NCBI GenBank assembly: GCA_020112395.1
Contig: JACCEK010000002.1
Span: 558,001-622,000 of the forward strand
Direction: 5' to 3'
DNA: 64,000 nucleotides
Source: Aerococcaceae bacterium DSM 111021
GTDB lineage: Bacteria > Bacillota > Bacilli > Lactobacillales > Aerococcaceae
This document shows positions 62,561 to 64,000 of the stretch, piece by piece. The position numbers and the translations under genes were made by a program. The notes beneath the pieces are model-generated. The model worked only from the letters and a program-made list of their open reading frames with translations, had not been told where the DNA came from and did no database searches. How positions within the stretch are numbered: the stretch's first letter is position 1; every line of letters starts with the position of its first letter.

Positions 62561-64000
62561 TTAATAGTTAGCTACATAGTGTCCGGAAGTGACTTCTTTT
62601 AATGTTACAACTTCTTTATTTGGTTGCCACGCTTTTAGCGGATTAGAGTCTATCACCTTCGACTTCATCTGTGCATCTAAGCTTGGAACAGCTTGGAGTA
62701 ATTGTTGTGTGTAGGGGTGTAGTGGATTCGAGTATAATTCGTTCGTTTCTGCTACTTCTACAATTTGTCCTTGTTGCATGACTGCTACTCGGTCACTAAT
62801 TTGTTTCACGACTGCCAAATCATGAGCAATGAATAGATACGTTAACCCTAGTTTATCTTGCAGTTTCTTTAAGAGTTCAATAATTTGCTTTTGAATCGAA
62901 ACATCCAAGGCAGATAAAGGCTCATCCGCAACAATAAAATCAGGTTCAACGGCTAACGCACGTGCAATTCCTATACGTTGACGTTGTCCACCAGAGAACT
63001 CATGGGGGAAACGTGAGGCAAAACTTGGGTCTAATTCAACTAAACTTAGCAATTCTTCAACTCGCGCCCGACGTTCTTTCGCATTCTTCACTAATTGATG
63101 CGTGTCGAGTGCCTCTCCGATAATATCTTCAATCTTCATACGAGGATTTAATGAAGCATAAGGGTCTTGGAAGATAATCTGCATATCTTTTCGGACTTTT
63201 AACATCTCTGATTTAGTCAATTGATGCAAATCAAAGCCTTGGAACATAATACGTCCGCTCGTTGGTTTATACAATTGAAGGATAGCGCGCCCTAAAGTTG
63301 ATTTTCCCGAACCAGATTCACCTACAAGTCCTAAGGTTTCCCCTTTATAAATATCTAAATTAACCTGATTAACTGCTTTAAGCTGCTTCCCTTTGCCAAT
63401 ATCGAAGACTTGTTCTAGTTGCTCTACTGAGATTAGCGGTTGAACTTGCGCTTTTTCTTGAGTGATTTTCTCTTCTTCAATTCTTGGTACAGCTTCAAGT
63501 AGTAATCTTGTATAAGGATGTTGAGGGTTAGCAAATATCTCATCAATCGGTCCTTGTTCAACAATTTTACCTTCTTGCATGACGATAACTCGTGTACAAA
63601 TTTGAGCAACCACACCAAAGTCGTGAGTAATCAGTAAGACAGATAAGTTTAAATCTTTTTGTAATTGCTTTATAAGGGATAGAATTTGAGCTTGAATCGT
63701 AACATCTAATGCTGTCGTTGGCTCATCTGCAATAAGTAAACTTGGATTAGCTGCTAAGGCAATAGCAATCATAATTCTTTGACGCATTCCCCCAGAGAAC
63801 TCATGCGGGTAATGACTAAACCTCATATCAGCATCTTTAATTCCAATTGAGGTCATCAATTCAACTGTTCTTGCCTTAGCTTGTTTTTTACTCATACGTT
63901 GATGTAATCGAATCACTTCAACCACTTGATCACCAACAGTCATTGTTGGGTTCAATGAACTTAATGGATCTTGGAAAATCATTCCAATATCTTCACCCAA
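62561..64000 (-). CDS. Fused tandem oligopeptide/dipeptide ABC transporter ATPase, N-terminus outside the window
   Basis: The last 479 or so residues of a double-ATPase protein (DppD-DppF or GsiA-like fusion). The first domain lacks its Walker A, which lies beyond the window, but shows the Q loop [12 protein letters not shown], signature [12 protein letters not shown], Walker [15 protein letters not shown] and the [15 protein letters not shown] tail. The second is complete: [44 protein letters not shown] and [15 protein letters not shown]. The frame is open to the window edge. It energises import of peptides or, in GsiA-like systems, glutathione. Confidence 0.92.
   Translation of the reverse strand: MGEDIGMIFQDPLSSLNPTMTVGDQVVEVIRLHQRMSKKQAKARTVELMTSIGIKDADMRFSHYPHEFSGGMRQRIMIAIALAANPSLLIADEPTTALDVTIQAQILSLIKQLQKDLNLSVLLITHDFGVVAQICTRVIVMQEGKIVEQGPIDEIFANPQHPYTRLLLEAVPRIEEEKITQEKAQVQPLISVEQLEQVFDIGKGKQLKAVNQVNLDIYKGETLGLVGESGSGKSTLGRAILQLYKPTSGRIMFQGFDLHQLTKSEMLKVRKDMQIIFQDPYASLNPRMKIEDIIGEALDTHQLVKNAKERRARVEELLSLVELDPSFASRFPHEFSGGQRQRIGIARALAVEPDFIVADEPLSALDVSIQKQIIELLKKLQDKLGLTYLFIAHDLAVVKQISDRVAVMQQGQIVEVAETNELYSNPLHPYTQQLLQAVPSLDAQMKSKVIDSNPLKAWQPNKEVVTLKEVTSGHYVANY

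Overview
The window is AT-rich chromosomal DNA from a low-GC Gram-positive bacterium. The run rsmG-parA-parB-DUF951-ychF-DUF1129-guaB, the SodC-like, AgrC/AgrA-like and VanR/VanS-like genes, AGGAGG ribosome binding sites and many hairpin-plus-T terminators point to Lactobacillales (Aerococcaceae or Carnobacteriaceae would fit). No species can be named from the sequence. I saw no rRNA or tRNA gene and no CRISPR array. The rsmG-parAB block suggests that the replication origin is not far away.

Layout. 1-9.8 kb: end of a DUF2207 membrane protein, an M16C peptidase, speG, msrA, and a VanR/VanS-like two-component system coupled to a penicillin-binding-protein-like carboxypeptidase that has lost two of its three active-site motifs. 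Next come a hairpin-rich leader region and a triple-LysM secreted protein. 10-16.2 kb: core housekeeping block (guaB to rsmG). 16.4-25.7 kb: ogt, an AgrC/AgrA pair with no AgrB or AgrD beside it, a pair of secreted paralogues of unknown function, Nudix/GNAT/HD genes, a secreted Cu/Zn SOD-like protein, and eight units of a 41-bp tandem repeat. 25.8-30.3 kb: metallophosphoesterase, a beheaded ABC-F gene, a MazG-like plus GIY-YIG/DUF2075 helicase pair that looks like a defence island, and a FUSC-type membrane protein.

30.4-38.5 kb is a carbohydrate locus with a PfkB kinase, a GPH symporter, three Gfo/Idh/MocA dehydrogenases and two xylose-isomerase-like TIM barrels. Its main promoter has a cre box over the -35. 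38.6-43.3 kb is a PhnD-C-E-E phosphonate/phosphite-type importer with a cytoplasmic metallophosphatase, preceded by three phased TTTACA boxes typical of a Pho-controlled promoter. 43.4-51.7 kb is an agr-type quorum-sensing locus: AgrB, a candidate AgrD whose frame is broken at an A8 tract, and divergent AgrC/AgrA. It is joined to several small secreted proteins (one with four cysteines, one DUF2712-like) and a self-immunity-type ABC transporter. This is the most likely home of an undescribed secreted-peptide system.

51.8-64 kb: a decayed HTH antitoxin-like gene, an APH-type kinase, then two near-identical 1382-bp IS4-family elements in direct orientation that flank a PTS EIICBA permease and an EEP-family hydrolase. 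The outer ends carry the same 9-bp flank, as expected for a composite transposon. After it come an NAD-dependent epimerase, an AlkD-like DNA glycosylase, a small membrane protein, and the end of a fused oligopeptide ABC ATPase that runs out of the window.
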